Below, piece after piece: positions 16,253 through 24,580 of a stretch of DNA of 64,000 nt. The notes under the pieces are model-generated. The model made no database searches. It was given only the letters and a program-made list of their open reading frames with translations, and was not told the origin of the DNA. Numbering within the stretch: position 1 is the stretch's first letter; each line of letters begins with the position of its first letter. Location: assembly GCF_014204945.1 (NCBI RefSeq), contig NZ_JACHMN010000002.1, positions 2,999,001 through 3,063,000 on the forward strand, read 5' to 3'. The DNA comes from Allocatelliglobosispora scoriae. Its GTDB lineage: Bacteria; Actinomycetota; Actinomycetes; Mycobacteriales; Micromonosporaceae. The position numbers and the translations under genes were made by a program.

Positions 16253-16975
16253 ATGTCAGGTAAAACGCATGACGCCGTGCTGTTCGACTTCTACGGCACG
16301 CTGACCCAGGCCGTCCAACGCGGTCCCGGGCATCATCGCGTCGCCGAGCTCCTCGGCTGCCCCATCGACGAGCTCACCGCGCTGCTCGACCGGTCCTTCT
16401 ACGCCCGCGCCCGGGGCGAGACCGGCGGCCCCCTCGCCACGCTGTGCTGGATCGCCGACCAGCTCGGCCTGCACGTCACCCGTCGGCAGCTGCGGGAAGC
16501 GCAGGCCGCCCGGGTGGCCGCGATCACCGCGGACACCCGCCTGCGCGCCGACGCCGTCGCCACCCTGCGCCGCTGCCGGGGAGCCGGGCTGCGCGTCGCG
16601 CTCGTCAGCGACTGCTGCTGGGAGCTGCCCGACCTGCTGACCAGGCTGCCCGTGGCACCCCTGCTCGATACGGCGATCTTCTCCGTGCACATCGGAGCCT
16701 GCAAACCGGACCCGACGATCTACCTCGCCGCCTGCGCGGCGCTGCGGGTCTCCCCCGACCGGTGCCTCTACCTCGGTGACGGCAGCTCGCAGGAGCTCAC
16801 CGGCGCTGCGGCACTCGGCATGACCGCCTTCCGCCTCGCCGCACCCGACCTCGCCGGGCACCTCACCTTCCGCCCCGACGACGAGTTCCGCGGTCCGGCC
16901 GTCACGTCGCTCAGCCGTTTCGCCGATGTGGCGACCGGCGTACTCCAGCCGGACACCCTCGCCGCCCTCGCTTGA
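16253..16975 (+). CDS. HAD-superfamily hydrolase
   Basis: About 240 aa. Motif I is LFDFYGTLTQ, motif II ALVSDCC, the Lys region CKPDPTIY and motif IV YLGDGSSQELTGA, so the HAD core is complete. The second Asp of DxDGT is replaced by Tyr (DFYGT), as in haloacid dehalogenases and some phosphatases; this makes the reaction type uncertain. Start is uncertain: ATG 16253 or GTG 16235, neither with a strong Shine-Dalgarno. GGAGG at 16212 is too far from both. Single gene. Confidence 0.75.
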   Translation: MSGKTHDAVLFDFYGTLTQAVQRGPGHHRVAELLGCPIDELTALLDRSFYARARGETGGPLATLCWIADQLGLHVTRRQLREAQAARVAAITADTRLRADAVATLRRCRGAGLRVALVSDCCWELPDLLTRLPVAPLLDTAIFSVHIGACKPDPTIYLAACAALRVSPDRCLYLGDGSSQELTGAAALGMTAFRLAAPDLAGHLTFRPDDEFRGPAVTSLSRFADVATGVLQPDTLAALA

Positions 16976-17078
16976 GCACCCTGAGCTCGGCCGACCCCGG
17001 CGAGGCCCGCGTCGCAGCGTCCCGCCGGTGTTCGGGGACGCTGCCGGCGATGTCGAAGGCGGCGCCATAATGTGGGTC

Positions 17079-17591
17079 ATGAGTGATGTGCTGGTGGAGG
17101 AAGCCGCGAAGAAGGCCGCCATCGCGTGGGTGGGGATCGGCGACGGCACCGCTTACGCCGTGTGGGTGATGCCGTTGGAGGGCCGTCTGCACCTCGTCAC
17201 CGGACCCGGCGAGCAGTCCCTGCCCGGCCTCGCCGAAGCAGCCGCCGACAACGCCACCGCGACGGTCACCCTGCGCGGCGACCACGGTGGCCGGGTGGTG
17301 ACCTACCCGGCCACGATCACGCAGCTCCGGCCCGGCTCCGAGGAGTGGGAGCGGGTGGCGGTGCAGCTCGCGGGCAAGCGGCTCAACGCACCCGGCACCG
17401 CCGAGGCGCTCGCCGCGCGCTGGGCCGAGCAGTGCCTCGTCGTCAGCCTGAGCCCGGTGCCGGGAGCGGCGACCGCGGGTGCCGCGCTGCCCGACGCCTC
17501 CGAGGCGACGGCGCCGCGCCCGTCGACCGCGACCACCGTGACCCGCAAGCCCTTCCGCCTGCACCGCGTCCGCAAGCCGCCGACGGAGTGA
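17079..17591 (+). CDS. Conserved actinobacterial protein, unknown function
   Basis: 170 aa. The N-terminal SDVLVEEAAKKAAIAWV and RLHLVTGPGEQSLPGLAEAA are the clearest blocks; the middle reads as alternating beta strands (TATVTLRGDHGGRVVTYPAT), like a flavin-type split barrel without binding residues I can point to. The last 45 residues are Ala/Thr-rich then basic (KPFRLHRVRKPP). I chose ATG 17079; ATG 17070 with GAAGG upstream is as plausible. Converges with the methyltransferase at 17596, only four bases apart. Confidence 0.6.
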   Translation: MSDVLVEEAAKKAAIAWVGIGDGTAYAVWVMPLEGRLHLVTGPGEQSLPGLAEAAADNATATVTLRGDHGGRVVTYPATITQLRPGSEEWERVAVQLAGKRLNAPGTAEALAARWAEQCLVVSLSPVPGAATAGAALPDASEATAPRPSTATTVTRKPFRLHRVRKPPTE

Positions 17592-17595
17592 CCCC

Positions 17596-18210
17596 TCAGG
17601 CAGCCGTGAGAGTGAGCCGCAGGATGCGGAATCCCTTCTGGCTGGCGGTCCGCTCCACGTCGTAACCGCGCCCGATCAGCCACTGCTGCAGCGAATCGCC
17701 GCCGAGGTTCTTCGCGACGACGAGCCAGGCGACACCGTCCGGCGCGAGCCGGGGCAGCCAGCGATCGAGCAGGGCGTGCAGCTCCGGCTTACCGATGTGG
17801 ATCGGCGGGTTCGACCAGATCTGGGTGAACGTGAGCTCGTCCGGTACGTCGTCCGGCGCGGCGACGAGGACCCGGTCCGCGATGCCGAGGCGCAACGCGT
17901 TCGCCTCGGTCAGCTCACGGGCCCTGCTGTTGACGTCGATCGCCACGATCCGGGCCTTCGGCGCGACGGTGGCCAGCACTGCGGTGATCGGTCCGTATCC
18001 GCAGCCGAGATCGAGCAGGTCTCCGCTGGTGGCGGGCCCGGGCAGGTCGGCTTTGCGGAGCAGCACCGCCGTACCGGGATCGAGCCGCGCACCGGAGAAG
18101 ACACCGGTCGATGAGGTCAGCGCGAAGTCGACCCCGGCCACCGAGAATTCGACCTCGCGGGGGCGGGCCGGGGTCGTCGGCGTTTCAGTGAAGAAGTGTT
18201 CGGCCGTCAC
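17596..18210 (-). CDS. RsmC-like class I SAM methyltransferase
   Basis: 204 aa. It has the SAM-binding loop LLDLGCGYGPITAVL, the acidic end of strand 2 (IVAIDVNSRA) and the IWSNPPIHIG motif, where NPP marks N-methylation of a base. It matches the catalytic half of RsmC/RlmG enzymes, which methylate guanine in 16S or 23S rRNA; the inactive N-terminal half found in E. coli RsmC is absent, as usual in actinobacteria. Start GTG 18210 has only a weak ribosome site. Confidence 0.8.
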   Translation of the reverse strand: MTAEHFFTETPTTPARPREVEFSVAGVDFALTSSTGVFSGARLDPGTAVLLRKADLPGPATSGDLLDLGCGYGPITAVLATVAPKARIVAIDVNSRARELTEANALRLGIADRVLVAAPDDVPDELTFTQIWSNPPIHIGKPELHALLDRWLPRLAPDGVAWLVVAKNLGGDSLQQWLIGRGYDVERTASQKGFRILRLTLTAA

Positions 18211-18309
18211 CCGGTGATTGTCCGCTGTCGGATTCTCACCCCAACTAGCGGGTTACATCGCCCAACCGCCGGTGCGGAATCCACCGTGACGTGGATTACG
18301 CTGTCCGGC

Positions 18310-19740
18310 ATGGGTACGTACGGGTCATCCAACAGCGGTGGTCCTCCACCGCAGCGACGTGACCCTCGCGACCCTGATCCCCGGGATCCTCGCGGGGCCG
18401 GACGGCCGCGCGATCCGAGCGCCCGTCCGCGCGGCGATCAGCGTTGGGATGACCCCGAGCGCACCCGGCGAGCGCCGGAGAACACCGGCTACGGCAGGGA
18501 ACCGCAGGGTGATCGCGGCACCGGTCGGCGGCGGGAGCCCGAGGGCCGACGCACCGAACCCGAGCTGCCACCGCGTCGCCGACCCCCCGACAGCGAGCGC
18601 CGCGCGCCCGACGATCGAGGCTGGCCGCCCGGCCCACCGCCGCCCGGGCCGCATCCGTCCAGAGCGCAGCAGCCCCGGACACAGCCGCCGAGAACTCAGG
18701 CGCCGCGGACACAGCCGCCGAGAACTCAGGCGCCGCGGACACAGCCGCCGCCGCTGCGCGGTCAACCGCCACCGCACTTCGCACCGCCGCCACCACCACC
18801 GCACGACCAGCCGCCGCGCCGACCCGGACGACCGTCCGCGCCGCCGGAGGCATCGTCGGCGCGCCCGGCGCGCCGAGTGCCGACCACCATCCCACCGGCG
18901 AGCCCGGCCAGGGCGCGCCAGGCCACCACCGCACCGCCCCGCTCGGCCCCCACCGGACCGCCACCGGGCATCCGCACCGGCATGCCCATGATGGAGCGCC
19001 CGGAGGGCGGCCAGACCAGGCTGCTCAAACTGATCCTCACCGGACTCATCGGCACCGTGCTGCTGGTCCTCTGCGGCTCCGGCGTCTGGGGCATCCTGCA
19101 GGACGAGCGCAAGGGCTCCAGCGCCGCCGCCGCGCCGACCGCGCCCCCCACGGAGCTGCCGGTCGACATCTCGTCCCGCGAGGTCGACGAGAAGCCGCTC
19201 ACCGTCGCCGAGGTCTTCCCCACCAAGGAGATCGTGATCGACAAGGCGAGCCCGCCCTATCGGTTGATCGCGACGCAGGCCAATGCCGACTGCCGGGTCG
19301 CCGCCGACGGTCAGCTCAAGGGGATGCTGGTCACGGCGGGCTGCTCGCAGGTCGTCCGGGCCACGCTGAAGTCGCCGACCAACGACTATCTCGTCACCGG
19401 CGGCATCTTCAACATGGAGACCGCCGACTCGGCGAGCGAGGCTTACGCACAGGTCAAGACCGTTGTCGACGGTGGCAAGGGCCGGTTCAAGGGCTATGTC
19501 TCCAGCGCCGTGACCAAACCGCTCGCGCTCTCCTCGACCCACCTGGGCTGGGACTACCAGGGCCACTTCCTCGTCTACTGCGTGATCGCACGCGTCGACG
19601 GCAAGGAGTTCGCCGAGGGTGATCCCTTCGCCAAGCAGATCCTCTACGACATGATCGAGGTCCATCTGCTCGGCAGCGTGGTGAAGAACCGGGCCACGAT
19701 CAAGGTCGACCCGAGCGACCCGGTGGAGCCCTCCCCCTAG
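18310..19740 (+). CDS. Membrane protein with long Pro/Arg-rich cytoplasmic part
   Basis: About 476 aa. Residues 1-235 are strongly Pro, Arg and Gly-rich (RDPRDPDPRDPRGAGRPRDP, QPPRTQAPRTQ) and must be disordered. One transmembrane helix follows (LILTGLIGTVLLVLCGSGVW), then an outer domain of about 210 residues with two Cys (ADCRVAA and VTAGCSQV) and YLVTGGIFNMETADSASEAY. I do not recognise the outer domain. Start is uncertain: ATG 18310 or GTG 18286. Its stop shares CTAG (19737-19740) with truA. Partial 30-bp repeats lie at 18676-18750. Confidence 0.65.
   Translation: MGTYGSSNSGGPPPQRRDPRDPDPRDPRGAGRPRDPSARPRGDQRWDDPERTRRAPENTGYGREPQGDRGTGRRREPEGRRTEPELPPRRRPPDSERRAPDDRGWPPGPPPPGPHPSRAQQPRTQPPRTQAPRTQPPRTQAPRTQPPPLRGQPPPHFAPPPPPPHDQPPRRPGRPSAPPEASSARPARRVPTTIPPASPARARQATTAPPRSAPTGPPPGIRTGMPMMERPEGGQTRLLKLILTGLIGTVLLVLCGSGVWGILQDERKGSSAAAAPTAPPTELPVDISSREVDEKPLTVAEVFPTKEIVIDKASPPYRLIATQANADCRVAADGQLKGMLVTAGCSQVVRATLKSPTNDYLVTGGIFNMETADSASEAYAQVKTVVDGGKGRFKGYVSSAVTKPLALSSTHLGWDYQGHFLVYCVIARVDGKEFAEGDPFAKQILYDMIEVHLLGSVVKNRATIKVDPSDPVEPSP
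18676..18750 (+). repeat. 2.5 copies of a 30-bp coding repeat
   Basis: Two identical 30-base units (18676-18705, 18706-18735) and a half unit (18736-18750), beginning CGGACACAGCCGCCG. They code RTQPPRTQAP in the disordered part of the membrane protein. Confidence 0.85.
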
Positions 19741-20546
19741 ACGCGCAGGCGCCGCGTCGCGTCTGCCCGCTCCGCCAGTGCCGACTCGTCGTCGGGGTAA
19801 CCCACCGCCACCAGCGTCAGCCCGTGCGGGCCCACCACCGGCACGTCGTCGGCGCGGGCCGTGCGGGTCAGCAGGCTCCCCGGCCAGTCGGGCTCGCGGC
19901 GGCCGTCGCCGACGGAGAGCATCGCTCCGACGAGGCTGCGCACCATCGCCTGGCAGAACGCGTCGGCCTGCACCGTCGCCACGATCACCCCGTCGTCCTG
20001 CCGCTGCCACTCGATGATGCTGATCGCCCGCTTCGTCGTGGCATGCTCCTTGCGCTTGCAGAAGGCCGCGAAGTCGTGCTCCCCCAGCAACCCCTGAGCG
20101 GCGGCGTTGAGCCGGGTCACGTCGAGCGGGCGGGCCCAGGCGAGGGTGTCCCGGCGCCGCAGCGGCTCCGCGCCATAGGGTGCGTCGGTCACGCGGTAGG
20201 CGTACCGGCGGAAAAGGGCCGAGAAGCGCGCGTCGAACGCGGCCGGGACCGCGACGGCCCGGGTCACGCGGATGTCGCCGGGCAGCAGGCCGGCGAGGCG
20301 CCGCAGCAGCGTGGACTCGCGCGCGGCCCACGCCTCGTCCGGCAGGTCCACGTGGCACACCTGTCCTGTCGCGTGCACGCCGGCGTCGGTCCGCCCGGCC
20401 ACGGTCAACCCCGTGGGGACTCCCGCGCCGAGGATCCGTTCCAGCTCAAACCCCAGAACCCCCGCGACGGTACGCCGATCCGGCTGCACCGCCCAGCCGG
20501 AGAAGTCCGTGCCGTCATAGGCGACGTCCAACCTGACCCGGACCAC
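19737..20546 (-). CDS. truA: tRNA pseudouridine synthase A
   Basis: 269 aa. TruA converts U38-U40 of the tRNA anticodon arm to pseudouridine. Visible are LDVAYDGTDFSGWAVQP at the start, the catalytic Asp (about residue 54) in VAGRTDAGVHATGQVCHVD, and FRRYAYRV plus FCQAMVRSLVGAML near the end. Start GTG 20546 has AAGGGGG four bases upstream. It is the last gene of the ribosomal supercluster, as in other actinobacteria, but the rplQ terminator lies just before it, so its expression depends on read-through or an own promoter. Confidence 0.9.
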   Translation of the reverse strand: MVRVRLDVAYDGTDFSGWAVQPDRRTVAGVLGFELERILGAGVPTGLTVAGRTDAGVHATGQVCHVDLPDEAWAARESTLLRRLAGLLPGDIRVTRAVAVPAAFDARFSALFRRYAYRVTDAPYGAEPLRRRDTLAWARPLDVTRLNAAAQGLLGEHDFAAFCKRKEHATTKRAISIIEWQRQDDGVIVATVQADAFCQAMVRSLVGAMLSVGDGRREPDWPGSLLTRTARADDVPVVGPHGLTLVAVGYPDDESALAERADATRRLRV

Positions 20547-20565
20547 GAGACCCCCTTCATGAGCG

Positions 20566-20601
20566 AAGGACCCGGCCACGCAATCGCGTGGCCGGGTCCT
20601 T
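20566..20601. terminator. rplQ terminator
   Basis: Perfect 16-bp stem (20566-20581 with 20586-20601), loop AATC, starting AAGGACCCGG. It lies 14 bases after the rplQ stop and 20 bases before the truA start on the minus strand. Confidence 0.85.
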
Positions 20602-20614
20602 GACGCTGGTGCAC

Positions 20615-21133
20615 TTACTTGTCGTCGGCCTTGGCGTCGTCAGCCTCGACCTCGGCGACGGCGGCCGGAGCCTCGTCCTCGGTCTCGCCGGCCTGAGCCG
20701 CCAGCACGTCGGCCTTGGTGGCCTTCTTGGCCGTGGCCTTCGCGACCTTCGCCGGAGCCGCAGGAGCGGCTACGACGAGCTCCTCGACGAGCTCGATGAT
20801 CGCCATGGGAGCGGCGTCGCCCTTGCGGGGGCCGATCTTGACGATCCGGGTGTAGCCGCCGGGGCGGGTCTTGAAGCGCGGCGCGATCTCCTCGAAGAGC
20901 TGGACGAAGGTGTCCTTCTCCGTGATCGTCTTGCGGACGAGCCGCCGAGACGCGAGGTCGTCACGACGGGCCTGGGTGATCAGGCGCTCGGCCAGCGGAC
21001 GCAGGCGCTTGGCCTTGGTCTGCGTGGTCGTGATCCGGCCGTGCTTGAACAGCGAGGTGGCCAGGTTGGCCAGCATGAGCTGCTCGTGCGCGGGGCTGCC
21101 GCCGAGGCGGGGGCCCTTGGTGGGCTGAGGCAT
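20615..21133 (-). CDS. rplQ: 50S ribosomal protein L17
   Basis: 172 aa. The conserved L17 core is residues 1-115 ([58 protein letters not shown]). After it comes an Ala/Glu/Asp-rich tail of about 55 residues, as in many actinobacterial L17 proteins; E. coli L17 stops at 127. L17 sits near the peptide exit tunnel. Thirty bases behind rpoA; the operon terminator follows. Confidence 0.95.
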   Translation of the reverse strand: MPQPTKGPRLGGSPAHEQLMLANLATSLFKHGRITTTQTKAKRLRPLAERLITQARRDDLASRRLVRKTITEKDTFVQLFEEIAPRFKTRPGGYTRIVKIGPRKGDAAPMAIIELVEELVVAAPAAPAKVAKATAKKATKADVLAAQAGETEDEAPAAVAEVEADDAKADDK

Positions 21134-21163
21134 TGGTTCTGCTCCCTGTGTGGTGGCGGCAGC

Positions 21164-22219
21164 TTAGAGCTGCTCGGTCTCGCGGTAGTCGTCGCTGTCG
21201 GCGTCGGAGTCCGAGTCGACATCGGTTTCGTCGTAGTCGGCGTCCCCGAAGGAGTCGACGACGTTCGCCGGGTCGAAGTTCGGCGCCGAGTCCTTCAGAC
21301 CCAGGCCCATCCCGGCCAGCTTCATCTTGACCTCGTCGATGGACTTCTGACCGAAGTTCCGGATGTCGAGGAGGTCGGCCTCGGTACGCCCGATCAGCTC
21401 ACCAACGGTGTTGATGCCCTCGCGCTTGAGGCAGTTGTAAGAACGGACCGTCAGGTCGAGCTCCTCGATCGGCAGCGCCAGGTCGGCAGCGAGCTGCGCG
21501 TCCTGCGGCGACGGGCCGATGTCGATGCCCTCGGCGGACTCGTCCAGTTCCCGGCAGAGCCCGAAGAGCTCCACCAGGGTCGAACCGGCCGACGCCAGCG
21601 CGGTCCGCGGCGAGATGCTCGCCTTGGTCTCCACGTCGATGATCAGACGGTCGAAGTCGGTGCGCTGCTCGACGCGGGTCGCCTCAACGCGGTAGGTCAC
21701 CTTCAGCACCGGCGAGTAGATCGAGTCGACCGGGATCCGGCCGATCTCCGCGCCACCCTGCTTGTTCTGGGCGGCGGTCACGTAGCCGCGGCCGCGCTCG
21801 ACCGTCAGCTCCATGTCCAGCCGGCCCTTGCCGTTGAGCGTGGCGAGCTTCAGGTCCGGGTTGTGCACCGAGACACCGGCCGGAGGCTGGATGTCGCCGG
21901 CGGTCACGTCACCGGGGCCCTGCTTGCGCAGGTACATGCTGACGGGCTCGTCGTGCTCGGAGCTGACGGAGAGCTCCTTGACGTTCATGACGAGCTCGAC
22001 CACGTCCTCCTTGACACCGGGGATCGTGGTGAACTCGTGCAGCACGCCGTCGACCTTGATGCTCGTCACGGCTGCGCCGGGGATCGAGCTGAGCAGGGTA
22101 CGCCGAAGCGAGTTGCCGAGCGTGTAGCCGAAGCCCGGCTCCAGCGGTTCGATGGTGAACCGGGAACGAACCTCGCTGATCGACTCTTCGGTGAGAGTCG
22201 GGCGCTGGGAGATGAGCAC
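21164..22219 (-). CDS. rpoA: RNA polymerase alpha subunit
   Basis: 351 aa. The N-terminal assembly domain (1-230) contains [20 protein letters not shown]; a short linker leads to the C-terminal DNA- and activator-binding domain ([20 protein letters not shown], then [16 protein letters not shown]). The end is a Ser/Asp-rich acidic tail typical of actinobacteria. Start is GTG 22219 with AAGGAG eight bases before. A strong hairpin (22269-22298) lies between rpsD and rpoA and may set the ratio of rpoA to the ribosomal genes. Confidence 0.97.
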   Translation of the reverse strand: MLISQRPTLTEESISEVRSRFTIEPLEPGFGYTLGNSLRRTLLSSIPGAAVTSIKVDGVLHEFTTIPGVKEDVVELVMNVKELSVSSEHDEPVSMYLRKQGPGDVTAGDIQPPAGVSVHNPDLKLATLNGKGRLDMELTVERGRGYVTAAQNKQGGAEIGRIPVDSIYSPVLKVTYRVEATRVEQRTDFDRLIIDVETKASISPRTALASAGSTLVELFGLCRELDESAEGIDIGPSPQDAQLAADLALPIEELDLTVRSYNCLKREGINTVGELIGRTEADLLDIRNFGQKSIDEVKMKLAGMGLGLKDSAPNFDPANVVDSFGDADYDETDVDSDSDADSDDYRETEQL

Positions 22220-22268
22220 GTACGTTCTCCTTGATTTCGGGGGCGACCGCTATATGACGCCCACGTGG

Positions 22269-22298
22269 TGGTGGCCCGCCCGTGAGGGCGGGCCACCA
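22269..22298 (-). promoter_or_regulatory. Intergenic hairpin rpsD-rpoA
   Basis: 13-bp perfect stem (22269-22281 with 22286-22298), loop GTGA, just after the rpsD stop. No T-run follows on the minus strand, so it may act as a processing or attenuation site rather than a full terminator. Confidence 0.6.
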
Positions 22299-22305
22299 GG
22301 GAGCC

Positions 22306-22932
22306 TTACTTGGAGTAAAGCTCGACGATCAACTGCTCCTGGAGCTGGGTGTCAATGGCACCGCGCGCCGGGAGGTTGTGCACGAGGATCTTGAGCTGCG
22401 ACGGAATCGCCTCGATCCACGCGGGAACGGTCCGGCTGCCGGCCAGACCAATCGCCACCTGGAACGGGTCGAGGACGCGGGACTTCTCCCGGACCTCGAC
22501 GATGTCGTGCTCCGTCACGCGGTAAGAAGGAATGTCGACCTTCTTGCCGTTGACCACGAAGTGGCCGTGCTTGACCAGCTGACGGGCGTGGTCGCGGGAG
22601 AGCGCGTAGCCCGCCCGGTAGACCACGTTGTCGAGCCGCGACTCGAGGATCTGGAGAAGCACCTCACCGGTCTTGCCGGAGCGGCGGTTCGCCTCCTCGT
22701 AGTAGGTCCGGAACTGCTTCTCCAGCACGCCGTAGATGCGGCGGGCCTTCTGCTTCTCACGAAGCTGGAGCAGGTACTCGGTGTCCTTGGTACGGCCACG
22801 GCCGTGCTGTCCGGGCGGGAAAGGCCGCGACTCGAACGGGCACTTCGGCCCGTCGCACTTGCTGCCCTTGAGGAACAGCTTGGTCTTCTCCCGACGGCAG
22901 CGGCGGCAGTCTGCGCCTGTATAACGAGCCAT
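22306..22932 (-). CDS. rpsD: 30S ribosomal protein S4
   Basis: 208 aa. This is the zinc-binding C+ form: Cys 9, 12, 26 and 31 in CRRCRREKTKLFLKGSKC plus DGPKC. The S4 RNA-binding domain lies at about 98-160 (SRLDNVVYRAGYALSRDHAR, VVNGKKVDIPSYRV). S4 starts 16S folding and often autoregulates its operon. Start ATG 22932 has GGGGGAG eight bases upstream; the frame is open further but unsupported. Fourteen bases after rpsK. Confidence 0.97.
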   Translation of the reverse strand: MARYTGADCRRCRREKTKLFLKGSKCDGPKCPFESRPFPPGQHGRGRTKDTEYLLQLREKQKARRIYGVLEKQFRTYYEEANRRSGKTGEVLLQILESRLDNVVYRAGYALSRDHARQLVKHGHFVVNGKKVDIPSYRVTEHDIVEVREKSRVLDPFQVAIGLAGSRTVPAWIEAIPSQLKILVHNLPARGAIDTQLQEQLIVELYSK

Positions 22933-22946
22933 CTCTGTATCTCCCC

Positions 22947-23354
22947 CTAGACCCGACGACGCTTCGGCGGACGGCAACCGTTGTGCGGCTGCGGCGTGAC
23001 GTCGGAGATGACTCCGACCTCGAGGCCGGCAGCGGTCAGCGAACGGATCGCCGTCTCACGGCCCGAACCCGGGCCCTTGACGAAGACGTCGACCTTGCGC
23101 ATGCCGTGCTCCATGGCCCGGCGAGCAGCCGCCTCGGCGGCGAGCTGCGCGGCGAACGGAGTCGACTTGCGGGAGCCCTTGAAACCAACCTGGCCCGCGG
23201 AGGCCCAGGAGATGACAGCACCGGTCGGGTCCGTGATGGAGACGATGGTGTTGTTGAAGGTGCTCTTGATGTGCGCCTGCCCGTGGGAGACGTTCTTGCG
23301 TTCTTTGCGCCGGACCTTCTTAACTGGGGCCCCAGCGCGTGCCTTCGGCGGCAT
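22947..23354 (-). CDS. rpsK: 30S ribosomal protein S11
   Basis: 135 aa, normal length. Typical sequences are [39 protein letters not shown] and the C-terminal [19 protein letters not shown]11 forms part of the 30S platform near the 3' end of 16S RNA. Twenty-nine bases after rpsM and 14 before rpsD, in the alpha operon. Confidence 0.97.
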   Translation of the reverse strand: MPPKARAGAPVKKVRRKERKNVSHGQAHIKSTFNNTIVSITDPTGAVISWASAGQVGFKGSRKSTPFAAQLAAEAAARRAMEHGMRKVDVFVKGPGSGRETAIRSLTAAGLEVGVISDVTPQPHNGCRPPKRRRV

Positions 23355-23383
23355 AGCTTATTGCGCTCCTCTAGATCCGGTTA

Positions 23384-23764
23384 CTACTTCTTGCCGGGCT
23401 TCTTCTTGCCCGCGACCGTGCGCTTCGGACCCTTGCGGGTGCGAGCGTTGGTCCGGGTCCGCTGCCCGCGAACGGGCAGACCCTTGCGGTGTCGGATGCC
23501 CTCGTAGCAACCGATCTCTACCTTGCGGCGGATGTCCGCAGCGACCTCGCGGCGCAGGTCGCCTTCAACCTTGAAGTTCGCTTCGATGTAGTCACGAAGC
23601 TGGACGACCTCTTCATCAGTGAGGTCCTTGGTGCGCTTGTTCGGATCGATGCCGGTCGCGGCGAGTGCCGCGATCGAGCGCGTCCGACCGACACCGAAGA
23701 TGTAGGTGAGCGCGATCTCCATGCGCTTATCGCGCGGAAGATCAACGCCAACGAGACGTGCCAT
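23384..23764 (-). CDS. rpsM: 30S ribosomal protein S13
   Basis: 126 aa. It has [20 protein letters not shown] at the start, [20 protein letters not shown], and the basic tail ([20 protein letters not shown]) that reaches tRNA in the P site. Start ATG 23764 has GAGGAG about eleven bases upstream. The frame is open a further 96 bases up, in the spacer after rpmJ, but that part is not S13-like. Confidence 0.96.
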   Translation of the reverse strand: MARLVGVDLPRDKRMEIALTYIFGVGRTRSIAALAATGIDPNKRTKDLTDEEVVQLRDYIEANFKVEGDLRREVAADIRRKVEIGCYEGIRHRKGLPVRGQRTRTNARTRKGPKRTVAGKKKPGKK

Positions 23765-23944
23765 GTGCGGGCTAACTCCTCGTGTAGGCGGAGGTCTGAC
23801 GCCCGTCCCCATCCACACCTGCCCGGGCATGGCCTCGGCCTCCGACCGAGGGTTGGCCACGAGAGTTCCCCATGTCTCGCATGGGGCGTCCCCGCGGCCG
23901 GGACGAGCTATTACTGTGACGCGGTGATCTGCAGCAGGCCGGGC
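23765..23944 (-). other. rpmJ-rpsM intergenic region with hairpin
   Basis: 180 bases, unusually long for this operon. It contains CCCCATG/CATGGGG (23868-23886, 5-base loop) and a GC-rich GTCCC/GGGAC pair beside it. No gene or clear promoter seen. It could be the leader through which S4 or another ribosomal protein controls the alpha operon; that is inference. Confidence 0.45.
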
Positions 23945-24058
23945 TTAGCCCTGGCGCTGCTTGTGGCGCGGGTCCTCACAGATGACCATGACCCGGCCGT
24001 GCCGGCGAATGACGCGGCACTTCATGCAGATCTTCTTGACGCTCGGCTTGACCTTCAC
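23945..24058 (-). CDS. rpmJ: 50S ribosomal protein L36
   Basis: 37 aa, starting GTG 24058 with AAGG six bases upstream. It reads [20 protein letters not shown] then [17 protein letters not shown]. Cys 11, 14, 27 and His 32 make the zinc knuckle of the C+ form. It lies between infA and rpsM, the standard actinobacterial order. Confidence 0.97.
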   Translation of the reverse strand: MKVKPSVKKICMKCRVIRRHGRVMVICEDPRHKQRQG

Positions 24059-24137
24059 GGCTCGCCTTTACTCCTATTCCTGCCCCGGCCACTGCCGGAC
24101 CAGGAAAGACGGACAAAAGGAACTGACCCGAAGCCAG

Positions 24138-24359
24138 TTACTTGTAGCGGTAGACGATGCGCCCGCGAGTGAGGTCGTACGGCGAGAGCTCGACGACGAC
24201 CCGGTCCTCGGGCAGGATGCGGATGTAGTGCTGCCGCATCTTGCCGCTGATATGAGCCAGAACCTTGTGACCGTTGGCGAGCTCGACCCGGAACATGGCG
24301 TTCGGGAGCGGCTCGATTACTCGGCCCTCGATCTCGATGGCCCCATCTTTCTTTGGCAT
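24138..24359 (-). CDS. infA: Translation initiation factor IF-1
   Basis: 73 aa, a single OB fold with the standard sequence ([40 protein letters not shown]). It binds the 30S A site during initiation. First gene of the infA-rpmJ-rpsM-rpsK-rpsD-rpoA-rplQ unit; a promoter is placed at 24517-24546, giving a leader of about 150 bases. Confidence 0.98.
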   Translation of the reverse strand: MPKKDGAIEIEGRVIEPLPNAMFRVELANGHKVLAHISGKMRQHYIRILPEDRVVVELSPYDLTRGRIVYRYK

Positions 24360-24516
24360 GTCCTCCGCTTACCTGACATCGGGTGCATTGACTGGCACAC
24401 GTTGTCCTCGCACCGCCCTCGTCCCTTCCGGGATGGGCGGCACGCCAGCCGCGGCTCCGATCGCCCGCCGAAGCGCTGGCGGGCATGATGGAGGGGACGC
24501 GGTGCGCCGAGTGGCC

Positions 24517-24546
24517 AGTCTACGCCTCCACCCGCATCGATACCAA
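24517..24546 (-). promoter_or_regulatory. Putative infA promoter
   Basis: On the minus strand: TTGGTA (24546-24541), 18-base spacer, TAGACT (24522-24517). Good -10, moderate -35. It lies in the 221-base gap between map and infA, which otherwise shows only GC-rich sequence with short inverted repeats. Confidence 0.55.
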
Positions 24547-24580
24547 ATCGGGGGACGTGGGTTACCAGCAGCGCTAACGC

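Noticed and set aside
18676-18750. 30-bp repeats as a possible CRISPR array
   Set aside because: The units are directly tandem without spacers and encode an in-frame Pro-rich repeat.
18325-20358. A 677-codon minus-strand frame spanning the end of truA and the Pro-rich membrane protein
   Set aside because: Different frame from truA, extremely Arg/Ala/Gly-rich and antisense to a better-supported gene.
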